Origin: an uncultured Acidobacteriaceae bacterium
GTDB lineage: Bacteria; Acidobacteriota; Terriglobia; Terriglobales; Acidobacteriaceae
Length of the DNA stretch: 45,864 bases
Assembly: GCA_903828675.1 (NCBI GenBank)
Contig: CAIKND010000049.1
Coordinates: 1 to 45,864 of the forward strand
Direction: 5' to 3'
Below, piece by piece: positions 30,266-39,528 of the stretch. Within the stretch, counting starts at the first letter, position 1, and the number at the start of each line of letters is the position of its first letter. The notes beneath the pieces are model-generated. The model was not told where the DNA came from and did no database searches. It saw only the letters and a program-made list of their open reading frames with translations. Both the position numbers and the translations under genes were made by a program.

Positions 30266-31060
30266 TCAGCGATGGCTGGTCAGGGGTGGCCTCTGCAATG
30301 TACAAGCTACGGCCTGAACCAGTCCGGGAATATCCGAAGGGCTGGCTTCGGCTGCGGGTTCCCAGCCAAGAGCGCGCAGGGTTTGGCTGGTGATGGGGCC
30401 AATGGAGATGGCAGAAACCCCGGCGAAGGGAAACTGGATTCCACTCCGTTCAGCGGCTTCGGCCAGATGTGTCACGCTGGAAGAACTGGTGAAGGTTGCG
30501 GCATCGATTCCTTCAGCAAGGGCACGACGTAGTTGCTCGGGCGCGGGTTCGGGCATCACGTTGCGGTAAGCATCCACCACGTCGACCGTGGCGCCCGCCT
30601 TCCGAAGCGCATCTGGAATCACATCCCGCGCCACCTCCGCGCGCGCCAGCAGAATTCGTTGTCCCGAGACCTGGCCGGTCAAACTTTCGAGCAAGCTCTC
30701 CGCAACGTAGGACTCTGGTATCAGCATGACGGAAAGCCCGGCTTTACGCGCAGAGGCTGCCGTTGCTTCTCCAATTGCGGTGACCTTCACGGAGGCCGGC
30801 AGCGTTAATTGCAGACCGAGACAAGCGGACCTTTCAGCAAGCGCCTTGACTGTATTCGCACTGGTGAGGATGAGCCAATTGTAGAGGTCAAGTTGGCGCA
30901 GCGCGGCGTCAAGTTGCCTGAAGTTGGCCGGGGGGCGGATCTCAAGAATCGGCACTTCGACCGGCTCGACACCCAGTGCGCGAAGACCATCACTGAGCTT
31001 CCCGGCCTGATGCGCGGCGCGTGTAACCAGCACGCGGCGGCCAGCCAGCGGCAAACTCAC
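30266..31060 (-). CDS. hemD: Uroporphyrinogen-III synthase
   Basis: This 264-residue enzyme closes hydroxymethylbilane to uroporphyrinogen III. The family is weakly conserved. Visible marks are GRRVLVTRA at the N-terminus, LYNWLILTSANTV (domain switch), RILLARAEVARDVIPDAL, VDVVDAYRNV and DAATFTSSSSVTHL, and SIGPITSQTLRALGWEPAAEA near the end (given as SIGPITSQTL). It is the last gene of the ccsA-hemA-hemC-hemD transcript. Its ATG overlaps the hemC stop by 4 nt. Confidence 0.92.
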   Translation of the reverse strand: MSLPLAGRRVLVTRAAHQAGKLSDGLRALGVEPVEVPILEIRPPANFRQLDAALRQLDLYNWLILTSANTVKALAERSACLGLQLTLPASVKVTAIGEATAASARKAGLSVMLIPESYVAESLLESLTGQVSGQRILLARAEVARDVIPDALRKAGATVDVVDAYRNVMPEPAPEQLRRALAEGIDAATFTSSSSVTHLAEAAERSGIQFPFAGVSAISIGPITSQTLRALGWEPAAEASPSDIPGLVQAVACTLQRPPLTSHR

Positions 31061-32010
31061 CGCGAGCCTCCGATGACAGTCCTAACCAGCGGGCCGGCTT
31101 CGGAGTTGAGAAGCGCTTTTGCCACCGTTCGTCCCAGCTCTTCCGGGTCTGTATAGGGTCTGCATGCGCTGTACAGGACGCGCACCGCCGAGCCCGTCGC
31201 AGGAACAGCCACTACGCCAAAGACTTCGTCCCAGGTCCCCTCCGCGGAGCTTCCTTCCGGGGCGACTCCAGGACGGCAATAAACACCGATCGGCACCTGG
31301 CATCCGCCACCGAGAGCGGCTAACGCGGCGCGTTCGACCGTGACGGCAAAGCGGGTGTCCGCATGATCGAGAAAAGCGACAGCGGCGATAGTGGCGGCGT
31401 CTTCCCTCCGCGTTTCTATCCCCAATGCTCCCTGGCCCGCTGCGGGACAGAATCTCTTGGGGTCAAGCCGCTCGCGCACCCAGTCGGTCTTGCCCAGCCG
31501 GTCAAGGCCGGCGGCGGCCAACAGAATGGCATCCACCTGCCCTTCAGCCAGCTTGCGCAGGCGGGTGTCAACATTGCCGCGAAACTCGATAGCCTCAATG
31601 TCAGGGCGAAGAGCCTTCAACTGGGCGCGGCGGCGCTGGCTGCTGGTTCCCACCTTTGCGCCTTGTGGCAATTCAGCTAGACTCGCGTAATTCACCGACA
31701 CAAAAACATCGCGCGGGTCTACACGCGGAGGGGTCGCGGCCAGAGCGAACGGCTCGGACAGTTCCGTAGGCAGGTCCTTGAGCGAATGCACCGCCAGATC
31801 GACACGGCCATCGGCCAGCGCTTCCTCAATTTCTTTGGTGAACATGCCCTTTGAACCTACTTCGGCGAAGGTGACTTCCTGCAGCCTGTCGCCGGTAGTC
31901 TTGATGATCTCGATCTCGACCTCGTGGCCTTGGCCGCGAAGCAGGGCTGCGATATGGTTGGCCTGCCAGAGAGCTAGCTGGGAGCCACGGCTTCCTATGC
32001 GAAGGTTCAT
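31057..32010 (-). CDS. hemC: Porphobilinogen deaminase (hydroxymethylbilane synthase)
   Basis: At 317 residues this is the standard length. It polymerises four porphobilinogens. Marks are IGSRGSQLALWQAN, GMFTKEIEEAL, DLAVHSLKDLPT, GTSSQRRRAQL, RGNVDTRLRKL and Cys237 in GGGCQVPIG, the attachment site of the dipyrromethane cofactor. It overlaps hemA (ATGA at 32007-32010) and hemD (ATGA at 31057-31060), so the pathway enzymes are probably translated in step. Confidence 0.97.
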   Translation of the reverse strand: MNLRIGSRGSQLALWQANHIAALLRGQGHEVEIEIIKTTGDRLQEVTFAEVGSKGMFTKEIEEALADGRVDLAVHSLKDLPTELSEPFALAATPPRVDPRDVFVSVNYASLAELPQGAKVGTSSQRRRAQLKALRPDIEAIEFRGNVDTRLRKLAEGQVDAILLAAAGLDRLGKTDWVRERLDPKRFCPAAGQGALGIETRREDAATIAAVAFLDHADTRFAVTVERAALAALGGGCQVPIGVYCRPGVAPEGSSAEGTWDEVFGVVAVPATGSAVRVLYSACRPYTDPEELGRTVAKALLNSEAGPLVRTVIGGSR

Positions 32011-33332
32011 CGAGTGGTCTCCCTAGGAGATTCTGTCTGGAGTTTTTCGGGTTCGCTATCGATTGACGTGGCGGGCACCGACCAAGTGTCGCAAAGCACG
32101 TCAAGGCGGGCCGAGTCGCCTTCACGGGCAGCCTGCTTGAGCGCTTGCATCGGCGGGTGGAGAAACTTGTTCACGAGACCTCGCGTGAGCGCCTCGACGG
32201 CTGCAGCCTGTTCGGGAGTTAATGTGCCCAGACGGGATTGAATGCGATGCAGTTCGCCCTGGCGAATCTCTTCGGCCTTGCGCTGAAGGGCGACAATGGC
32301 CGGTGCTACATTGACGGTGCGCTGGCGCTGCTGGAAGCGCTCAACCTCGGCGGCGATCAGGCTTTCGGCGTCGCTGGCCTCGCGGGTGCGCTCCTCCATG
32401 TGAGCGGCGGCCACCTGCTGGAGGTCGTCGATGTCGTAAACAAAGATGCCGTCAAGCTTGTTCATCGCCGGATCGACATCGCGAGGCACGGCAATGTCGA
32501 TGAAAAACATTGGCCGGTTGCGACGGCGATGCAGAAAGGCCTGCCCATGTTCGGGGCGGAAGATGTGGTGAGGCGCGCCGGTAGAGCTGATGACGATGTC
32601 GGCGCTGCTGGCTACCTCATAAAGCTGCTCGAACGGGACAACCTGAGGCGTCACGCTGCCCTGGAACTCGGCGGCCATGCGGCGGGCGCGTTCACGGGTG
32701 CGATTGGTAACGAGGATGGCGCTGGCTCCCTGCTGAATAAGGTGCCGCGCGGCCAGTTCGCTCATCTTGCCTGCGCCTACAAGGAAAACAGTCCGGCCCT
32801 GGAGCGAGCCAAAGATCTTGCGCGCCATGTCCACGGCAACCGAGGCGATGGACACATGATTGGAGCCGATCCCGGTCTCGGAGCGTGCCTTTTTGGCTGC
32901 GGCAAATGCGCTTTGCAGCAGGTGTTCGAGCTGCCCGGCGACGGTGCCGGAGGCTTTCGCTACCGCGAACGCCTCCTTTACCTGGCCCAGAATCTGCGGC
33001 TCCCCCACCACCATGGAGTCCAGGCTGGCTGCCATGCGAAACAAGTGGCTCACTGCCTCCTGATCGCGGTATTCGTAGAGATGCGGGCCAATCTCGGCAG
33101 GGTCCAGACCGAAGTGCGTTGAGATGAACTCGGTTACCTGAGCACTGGAACCTTCAACGGCGGCCAGCAATTCAACTCTGTTGCAGGTGGAGACAATCAT
33201 GCATTCGGTTACGCCGGGCATGTCGCACAGCGCTCGTGTCGTCTCCGGGAGTTCCTCGCGGGAGATAGCAATCCTCTCTCGCAGCGCAATGGGCGCGGTC
33301 TTGTGGTTCACTCCGATGAGGGCCAGGGTCAT
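32007..33332 (-). CDS. hemA: Glutamyl-tRNA reductase
   Basis: Start ATG 33332 (MTLALIGVNHKTAP) overlaps the ccsA stop by 4 nt; the longer ORF start at 33377 lies inside ccsA. The 441-residue protein reduces glutamyl-tRNA to glutamate-1-semialdehyde, the first committed step to heme in the C5 pathway. Cys50 in IVSTCNRVEL is the thioester nucleophile. GEPQILGQVKEAF, VGAGKMSELAARHL (NADPH domain), VTNRTRERA and FIDIAVPRDVDPAM follow, with a C-terminal dimerisation helix region. Confidence 0.96.
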   Translation of the reverse strand: MTLALIGVNHKTAPIALRERIAISREELPETTRALCDMPGVTECMIVSTCNRVELLAAVEGSSAQVTEFISTHFGLDPAEIGPHLYEYRDQEAVSHLFRMAASLDSMVVGEPQILGQVKEAFAVAKASGTVAGQLEHLLQSAFAAAKKARSETGIGSNHVSIASVAVDMARKIFGSLQGRTVFLVGAGKMSELAARHLIQQGASAILVTNRTRERARRMAAEFQGSVTPQVVPFEQLYEVASSADIVISSTGAPHHIFRPEHGQAFLHRRRNRPMFFIDIAVPRDVDPAMNKLDGIFVYDIDDLQQVAAAHMEERTREASDAESLIAAEVERFQQRQRTVNVAPAIVALQRKAEEIRQGELHRIQSRLGTLTPEQAAAVEALTRGLVNKFLHPPMQALKQAAREGDSARLDVLCDTWSVPATSIDSEPEKLQTESPRETTR

Positions 33333-34174
33333 TGTGGACCAAACCTGTGAACGTGGCTGAAAAGGTTTGCGGCCCAAACCGCCATCATGACAACCAGAAC
33401 AGCACCGCTAAGATAGGCTGCCTTGCGGCCGCGAAGGCCTGCGCTGCGACGGACAAAGAGCAGAAGAACGTAAACCGCCCAACTGATGAAGGACGCAATT
33501 ACTTTGGGATCAAGGAAATAGGCAGCCCCCAGCGGTGTCTCCTGGGCCAGGACCGAGCCGATGACAAGGCCGACGGTCATGCAGGGAAAGCCAAACTCCA
33601 GGGTGGCAAGGGCGACGCGTTCCAGGGTATCGAGAGGCGGCAGCCAGTCAAGCGGTACCCACCAGGAGTCTTGCCCCGGCTTTCGTTTGCTCTTGATGCG
33701 GCGTTCCTGAACAAGATAAAGCATGGAAGACAGGAGGCTAAAACACAGAGCGGCATAGGCCACGAGCAGCGCGGCGATGTGGGCCACCAGCCAGCTTACG
33801 CGCACGCCCTCCGAGGGGAATGTGTAGCGGTCCGGGCCCAGAGCTGGGACAAAGACCAGGAAGAACGTCGCAGGTAAGGCAAAGATACCAAGGGAGATGG
33901 CGTCATAAAGCCACCAGACGAGGAAGAACAGGCAGGCCACGGCGAGGCCCAGCAGCGACTCAATTTCACGAACGCTTACCGGCATCCAGTGGTGGGCCTG
34001 GACCAGCATTTCGACAGCGGAGACGAAATGGAAGAAGACAGCCATTCCGCCCACGTGGACGCAGGTCTTGCGCCAGCGAACGATGCCGTAAAGCACGGCT
34101 GGAAAGACGGTAATGCATGCTGCCGCGTAGAGGATTGCCGCGACTCGAAGCCAGAGTAAATACATCTCGATCAT
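33329..34174 (-). CDS. ccsA: CcsA/HemX-type cytochrome c assembly membrane protein
   Basis: This 281-residue protein starts at ATG 34174 (MIEMYLLWL) or ATG 34165; AAGG lies just upstream. It has eight likely membrane helices and the CcsA-family region from LLAVAYAALCFSLLSSMLYL onward. It lacks an evident WWD heme-handling motif of true CcmC/CcsA. The HemX name is used for such proteins when they lie before hemA, as here, where they influence HemA or heme metabolism. It is the first gene of the hem operon and is divergent from mutS. Confidence 0.8.
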   Translation of the reverse strand: MIEMYLLWLRVAAILYAAACITVFPAVLYGIVRWRKTCVHVGGMAVFFHFVSAVEMLVQAHHWMPVSVREIESLLGLAVACLFFLVWWLYDAISLGIFALPATFFLVFVPALGPDRYTFPSEGVRVSWLVAHIAALLVAYAALCFSLLSSMLYLVQERRIKSKRKPGQDSWWVPLDWLPPLDTLERVALATLEFGFPCMTVGLVIGSVLAQETPLGAAYFLDPKVIASFISWAVYVLLLFVRRSAGLRGRKAAYLSGAVLVVMMAVWAANLFSHVHRFGPQ

Positions 34175-34240
34175 CACCTTACTGGTGCAAATAAACAGTA
34201 TACCGTGATACAGATCACCAAGCGGGGTTGTGAATCTAGG

Positions 34241-34266
34241 TGCCCCCTCCGGCCGCGCCGGGGGCA
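34241..34266. repeat. GC-rich hairpin in the ccsA/mutS divergent region
   Basis: TGCCCCC and GGGGGCA flank a GC-rich centre (TCCGGCCGCGCC, itself partly self-complementary). It lies in the roughly 160-nt space between the divergent starts of ccsA and mutS. It could affect either leader. No known family is recognised. Confidence 0.35.
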
Positions 34267-34334
34267 TTGCCCCTGTAACTCGTGATTTATCTGCAAGCCC
34301 GGTTACGCCGTGATCCGTCCTATGCTAACTGCTG

Positions 34335-37151
34335 GTGATGGAAAGGGTTCGAGCGTGGCTGGAACGCGTTAGTCTGAAAGGCAGAATGAATCGAGAGGAT
34401 CCCCAACCCGAATTGACTGTTCCGCAGCCCCCTGCCCTCGATAAGGTGCCTGCCGAGTTGACCCCCTTTATGCGCCAGTGGACTGCGGCGAAGCGGGAGA
34501 ACCCGGATGCGCTGCTCTTTTTCAGGATGGGGGACTTCTACGAACTGTTCTACGACGATGCCGTCGTGGTGAGCCGGGAGTTGCAGTTGACGCTCACGGC
34601 GCGGGACCGCGAGCGGAATCAGCCGATGTGCGGCGTCCCCTACCACGCGGTAGAAGCATACCTTACGCGGCTGCTGCGGAAGGGGTACCGCATTGCCATC
34701 TGCGACCAGATGGAGGACCCGAAGCTTACCAAGAAAATCGTGCGGCGAGAGGTTACGCGGGTTCTGACGCCGGGGACGGCGCTGGATAATGCGCTCGGGC
34801 AGGAGCAGAACAACTTCCTGGCGGCGCTGTTTGAGGCCGGGGCAGTCGGGGGAAAGATCGCATCAGCGGCCAAGGCCCATTCTGATCTGGACCCGCTCTC
34901 GGCGCGCCCAAAGTCACGCCCTTTCAAATCAGACGCCACTGGCGAAGCCACGATCTGCGCGGTGGCGCTTTTGGATGTTTCTACAGGCGAATTTCGGACC
35001 GCGGAGTTTCAAGGCGCCAATGCCCGGCAGTTAGCGGTGGACGCAATCCTGATGGCGGCGCCGAGCGAAGTGCTGGTGGCTGAGTCCGCTGAGTTGCCGC
35101 CGCTGCTGGAGCGGATTCCTGCTCGGACGCGGGTTTCGGACTGGGTCTGGACTCGGGATTTTGCGGTACCGCTGGTGGAGCGCCAACTACAGGTGCGGTC
35201 GCTTGAAGGCTTTGGACTGGTAGGGCACGAGTCGGCGGCGATTGCGGCCGGCGCGGTGCTGCATTATGTAAGGACGACGCAGAAGAACGAGGCGCTGCAC
35301 GTGGATTCGCTGCGTTTCGAGGAGCATTCGACGGCTCTGGAACTGGACCAGGTGACGGTGAGAAATCTGGAACTGGTGGAGCCTCTGTTTGTGGGCCAGG
35401 ACAGCCGGGCAACGCTGTTTCATACGCTGGACGAATGCCAGACGCCAATGGGCAAACGGCTGCTACGGGCGACGATTCTGCGCCCGCTGATGGATGCCGG
35501 GGCACTCGAAGCTCGCTATGAAGCAGTAGGCGAGGCTCTAGCAGACTTGGTTCGGCGCGAAGAAATTCGGCGGGCGTTTAGCGGAATTCTTGATCTGGAG
35601 CGGTTGCTGGCGAGATTGAGCTTGGATTCTGCCGGGCCGCGAGACGTGAGAGCGCTGGCGGCGAGCCTGCGCAGGCTGCCGGGATTGAAGGTGGCTCTCC
35701 ATGCGATGCAGGCGGCCAAATGGCGTGAGGTAAGCGGACGGCTTGACACACTCGAAGAGGTGACCGCGCATATTGAGACAACCCTGGTGGAGGAGCCTCC
35801 GCTGACCCTGGTGGATGGAGGAGCGATTGCCGCGGGCGTGGATGCGGAATTGGATGAATTACGAGCGATTTCATCCACAGGCCGGCAGGCTATTGCGGCT
35901 ATCGAGGAACGGGAGCGGCAGAGGACCGGGATCGGCTCTCTGAAGGTGCGGTATAACTCGGTGTTTGGATATTACATCGAGATCACTAAAGCGAATATGG
36001 CGCTGGCCCCGGCGGACTATGAACGCAAACAGACACTGGTGAATGCGGAGCGGTTTACGACGCCGGAACTGAAGGAGTACGAACGCAAGATTTTGACGGC
36101 GCACGACCGGTCCATCGAAATTGAGAAGCGGATTTTTGTCCAACTGCGAACCTCGGTGCTGGAAGGCGCTGGACGAATTCGGCGCTCGTCTGCCGCGGTG
36201 GCTGAAGCGGATCTGCTGGCGAACTTTGCGCACCTGGCTGCGGCGCGGCGGTATGTGCGGCCCACCATCGCCGAGGAACCAGTGCTGGAGGCTGTAGCGG
36301 GGCGGCATCCGGTCATAGAGCAGTGGATGGAGGAGACGCGCGAGGGGCGGTTTATCGCCAATGATCTCTACCTGAGCGCCGAGGGCGATGGGCCGAGCCT
36401 GTTGCTGATTACTGGACCGAATATGGGCGGCAAGAGCACGTATCTGCGGCAATCGGCGATGCTTGTTCTGCTTGCCCAGATGGGCTGCTTTGTGCCGGCG
36501 GAGAGCTTGCGGTTCGGGCTCGTGGACAGGATCTATACGCGCATTGGAGCCAGTGATAACGTCGCGCGAGGCCGTTCGACGTTCATGGTCGAGATGACGG
36601 AGACGGCGACAATTCTGAACACGGCAACGCGGCGGTCACTGATTCTTCTTGATGAGATGGGCCGCGGAACGGCGACCTTTGACGGATTGAGCCTGGCCTG
36701 GGCGACAGTGGAGTTTCTTCATGCGGAAACGGGAGCGCGGACGCTGTTTGCGACCCATTACCACGAATTGACGATGCTTGCCGAGAAGCTGCCCAGGGTA
36801 CGGAATCTGCGCGTGGGCGTGAAAGAAGCGGCAGGCGGGATCGTGTTCCTGCACAACATTGAGCCGGGCGCGGCCAGCAAGAGCTACGGGATCGAGGTGG
36901 CGCGATTAGCAGGATTGCCAACTGTGGTGATCGACAGGGCCAAGCACGTGCTGCGGCAGCATGAAAAGCAGGAACGGCAAAGTGTTCAGGTAGAGACAAC
37001 CCCGGAGCCGATGCAACTGACGATCTTTACTCCGCTTTCACAGCGGATTGTGGACAGGATTGAGGCGACGGATGTGAATCAACTGACGCCGCTACAGGCG
37101 TTGAACCTGCTTGAGGAGTTGCAGCAGGAGTTGAAAGACAGGGGCCAATGA
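34335..37151 (+). CDS. mutS: DNA mismatch repair protein MutS
   Basis: This 938-residue protein (GTG 34335, ATG 34338, or ATG 34386 with AAGG upstream are possible starts) recognises base mismatches. The mismatch-wedging Phe68 and Glu70 lie in MGDFYELF. The connector, lever and clamp domains follow, the last with VRYNSVFGYYIEITKAN. The ATPase domain has Walker A GPNMGGKST (near residue 695), a Walker B of the form LILLDEMGRGTATFDG and LFATHYHEL. It is a little longer than the usual 850-880 residues because of an N-terminal tail and a linker around 170-200. Its stop overlaps nagZ by 4 nt. Confidence 0.97.
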   Translation: MMERVRAWLERVSLKGRMNREDPQPELTVPQPPALDKVPAELTPFMRQWTAAKRENPDALLFFRMGDFYELFYDDAVVVSRELQLTLTARDRERNQPMCGVPYHAVEAYLTRLLRKGYRIAICDQMEDPKLTKKIVRREVTRVLTPGTALDNALGQEQNNFLAALFEAGAVGGKIASAAKAHSDLDPLSARPKSRPFKSDATGEATICAVALLDVSTGEFRTAEFQGANARQLAVDAILMAAPSEVLVAESAELPPLLERIPARTRVSDWVWTRDFAVPLVERQLQVRSLEGFGLVGHESAAIAAGAVLHYVRTTQKNEALHVDSLRFEEHSTALELDQVTVRNLELVEPLFVGQDSRATLFHTLDECQTPMGKRLLRATILRPLMDAGALEARYEAVGEALADLVRREEIRRAFSGILDLERLLARLSLDSAGPRDVRALAASLRRLPGLKVALHAMQAAKWREVSGRLDTLEEVTAHIETTLVEEPPLTLVDGGAIAAGVDAELDELRAISSTGRQAIAAIEERERQRTGIGSLKVRYNSVFGYYIEITKANMALAPADYERKQTLVNAERFTTPELKEYERKILTAHDRSIEIEKRIFVQLRTSVLEGAGRIRRSSAAVAEADLLANFAHLAAARRYVRPTIAEEPVLEAVAGRHPVIEQWMEETREGRFIANDLYLSAEGDGPSLLLITGPNMGGKSTYLRQSAMLVLLAQMGCFVPAESLRFGLVDRIYTRIGASDNVARGRSTFMVEMTETATILNTATRRSLILLDEMGRGTATFDGLSLAWATVEFLHAETGARTLFATHYHELTMLAEKLPRVRNLRVGVKEAAGGIVFLHNIEPGAASKSYGIEVARLAGLPTVVIDRAKHVLRQHEKQERQSVQVETTPEPMQLTIFTPLSQRIVDRIEATDVNQLTPLQALNLLEELQQELKDRGQ

Positions 37152-38347
37152 TCAGAGATCAAAGATCGGACAAGACCACACGCTTGCGCCACGCGGCGGG
37201 AAGCCTACTGGTGGTGGGGCTCGGAAGCACGGAGTTGACGGGCCTGGAGCGCGCCTGGCTAAAGCTGGTGCGCCCGACGGGGATCATTTTGTTCCGTAGG
37301 AATATAGCGGACGCGCCGCAGACGCGTGCGCTGCTGGTCGAGGCTACGGCGCTCTGCGCGGAACACAGTCTGCGCTGCGTGGATTTAGAGGGCGGCACGG
37401 TAGACAGGCTGCGCGACGCGCTTGCGCCGATGCCTTCAGCGCAGGCTGTTTGGCGGGCGACCCAGATACTGGATTCAACATCTCCCTCCGTTTCAAATAA
37501 AGCTCAAAAGGATGGGGCACCCGAGGTATTTCGGACGTTGGGATTGGCGCATGAACACGGGGAGTTGGTGGCGCGAGCGGTGAAGGCTTTTGGGTTTAAC
37601 ACAACGCTGGCGCCGGTGGTGGATCTGGCGTTGCCGGAGTCGGCTAAAGTGATTGGGACGCGCGCGGCTACGGACACAGTTATTGGCGTAGTGGAATATG
37701 CTCGGCAATTCCTCGCTGGTCTGGCCGCGCAAGATGTTGCAGGGTGCGGGAAGCACTTTCCAGGACTGGGCGCAGGCACGCGGGATTCGCATTTGGAGAC
37801 ACCGGAGATTCGCCGGAGTGGACGTGTGCTGTGGCGTGAGGATCTGGCGCCCTACCGGGAACTGCGCGATGAACTGCCGATGGTGATGGTGAACCACGCG
37901 GCCTATCCAGAGACCCCCGGCAAGAAACGGCCCGCCAGCGTATCGCCCTATTGGATCACCGCAGTCCTGCGCAAGCGAATCGGATACAAGGGGATTGTCT
38001 TCTCAGACGACCTGGAGATGGGCGGGATTCTGAAATTCATGTCCATCGAAGAGGCTGTGGTAGCGGCGGTGCGCGCTGGGATGGACCTGATGGAGATCTG
38101 CCACAGTCCAGAACTGATTCTGAGGGCCTACGAGGCGCTGATTGCGGAGGGAGAGAGATCAAAGTCGTTCGAGGATCTACTGACGATGCGAGCAAGGCGG
38201 ATGACTCGACAGAGGGCCAGGCTGTTTGGCGGCGGCGTTCCGAGGGCGCTTTCATCACGGCAGTTTGAGGCGTTGCGAAAGAGGATTGTGCGCTTCGGCG
38301 ATACGATTGCGAAGGCGCAGGCCGCGAAAGAGGGGGAGCCGGCATGA
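37148..38347 (+). CDS. nagZ: Beta-N-acetylhexosaminidase, glycoside hydrolase family 3 (NagZ type)
   Basis: This 399-residue enzyme removes GlcNAc from GlcNAc-anhydroMurNAc peptides during recycling. The key signatures are VDLEGGTVDRLR, the GKHFPGLG...DSH loop with His203 and the following Asp-Ser-His that supply the acid/base dyad of NagZ, and FSDDLEMGGI (around 284-293) with the nucleophile Asp. A short low-complexity insert (about 105-130) is unusual. No signal peptide is seen, fitting a cytoplasmic NagZ. ATG overlaps exist with both mutS and anmK. Confidence 0.92.
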   Translation: MIRDQRSDKTTRLRHAAGSLLVVGLGSTELTGLERAWLKLVRPTGIILFRRNIADAPQTRALLVEATALCAEHSLRCVDLEGGTVDRLRDALAPMPSAQAVWRATQILDSTSPSVSNKAQKDGAPEVFRTLGLAHEHGELVARAVKAFGFNTTLAPVVDLALPESAKVIGTRAATDTVIGVVEYARQFLAGLAAQDVAGCGKHFPGLGAGTRDSHLETPEIRRSGRVLWREDLAPYRELRDELPMVMVNHAAYPETPGKKRPASVSPYWITAVLRKRIGYKGIVFSDDLEMGGILKFMSIEEAVVAAVRAGMDLMEICHSPELILRAYEALIAEGERSKSFEDLLTMRARRMTRQRARLFGGGVPRALSSRQFEALRKRIVRFGDTIAKAQAAKEGEPA

Positions 38348-39528
38348 GTTCGAAGGCAATGACCGTGGCCGGAGTCATGAGTGGGACGTCGGCTGATGGA
38401 ATCGACGTGGCGGTGGTGAGGATTACGGCCGGCGAGGCCGCTCCGCGTGTTACGTTATTGGCGCACGAGGGGTTTCCATTCTCTGCTGCGCTGAGGCAGG
38501 CGGTGCTGGCTGCGATGAATGCGGCTGCGACCTCGACATCGGAATTGGCGCGCCTGAACTGGCGGTTGGGCATCGCGTATGCTGAGGCGGTAAAGACAAC
38601 CATCGAGCGGCACCAGGTGAAATTGGGCGAGGCGAAGCTCGATTTGATTGGGTGTCATGGACAGACGCTCTTCCATCAGCCGCAGGCAGTAGCCTATGCG
38701 GGTCGCAATTTTGCATGCACATGGCAGACAGGCGAAGCTGCTGTGATTGCGGCGACGCTTGGCACGCCAGTGGTTTCAAACTTCCGTCCGGCGGATATGG
38801 CGGCCGGTGGGCAGGGAGCGCCGTTGGTTCCGCTGCTCGACTATGTACTTTTCGCCGATGCGACGCGCGGACGCGTGTTGCAGAACATCGGCGGCATCGC
38901 CAACCTCACGGCGATTCCCGCGGGGGCGAAACCGGAACAGGTGATCGCGTTCGACAGCGGCCCGGGAAATATGGTGATGGATGCGCTGACCCAGGAGCTT
39001 TTCGGTAAGCCGTTTGACCGCAACGGAGCCTATGCGGCGGAAGGAACGGTGCTGGAGGAGGTGCTGGAGTCAGCGCTGCAGAATCCCTACTTTCAGCTGA
39101 AGCCGCCGCGGACGGCGGGGCGAGAGCAGTTCGGGCGGGAATATTCGGAGAAGTTCCTGATGGTCTGCAAGGGGCTCAGTGCAAAGCCAGAAGACGCGCT
39201 CGCTACTGCGACGGCGCTGACAGCAGAAACGATTGCGGGAAGCTACAAGCGATTTGCGCGACAACACATGAAGGGATGCGCCGTCGATTGGATTGTTTCA
39301 GGGGGTGGTGCCCGCAATCTCAGGCTGATGGCGATGCTGGCAGAACGGCTGGTGCCCATGGGTTGCAAACTGGCCGCCAGCGAGGAGTTCGGTATGCCTG
39401 CGGAGGCCAAAGAGGCGGCGGCGTTTGCGCTGCTGGCCTGGCAAACGTGGCATCGACTCCCTGGCAATGTACCCTCTGCCACCGGGGCGACACGACCGAT
39501 GATTCTGGGCCAGGTGACTTATGCGTAA
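38344..39528 (+). CDS. anmK: Anhydro-N-acetylmuramic acid kinase
   Basis: This 394-residue kinase opens and phosphorylates 1,6-anhydroMurNAc to MurNAc-6-phosphate, the substrate of MurQ (gene at 15825-16802). Marks are GVMSGTSADGIDVAVV, LIGCHGQTLFHQP, the VVSNFRPADMAAGGQGAPLV landmark, QNIGGIANLT, FDSGPGNMVMDAL and IVSGGGARNLRLM. The hexokinase/actin-like fold length is normal. It overlaps nagZ by 4 nt and the following lipoprotein gene by 8 nt. Confidence 0.97.
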   Translation: MSSKAMTVAGVMSGTSADGIDVAVVRITAGEAAPRVTLLAHEGFPFSAALRQAVLAAMNAAATSTSELARLNWRLGIAYAEAVKTTIERHQVKLGEAKLDLIGCHGQTLFHQPQAVAYAGRNFACTWQTGEAAVIAATLGTPVVSNFRPADMAAGGQGAPLVPLLDYVLFADATRGRVLQNIGGIANLTAIPAGAKPEQVIAFDSGPGNMVMDALTQELFGKPFDRNGAYAAEGTVLEEVLESALQNPYFQLKPPRTAGREQFGREYSEKFLMVCKGLSAKPEDALATATALTAETIAGSYKRFARQHMKGCAVDWIVSGGGARNLRLMAMLAERLVPMGCKLAASEEFGMPAEAKEAAAFALLAWQTWHRLPGNVPSATGATRPMILGQVTYA

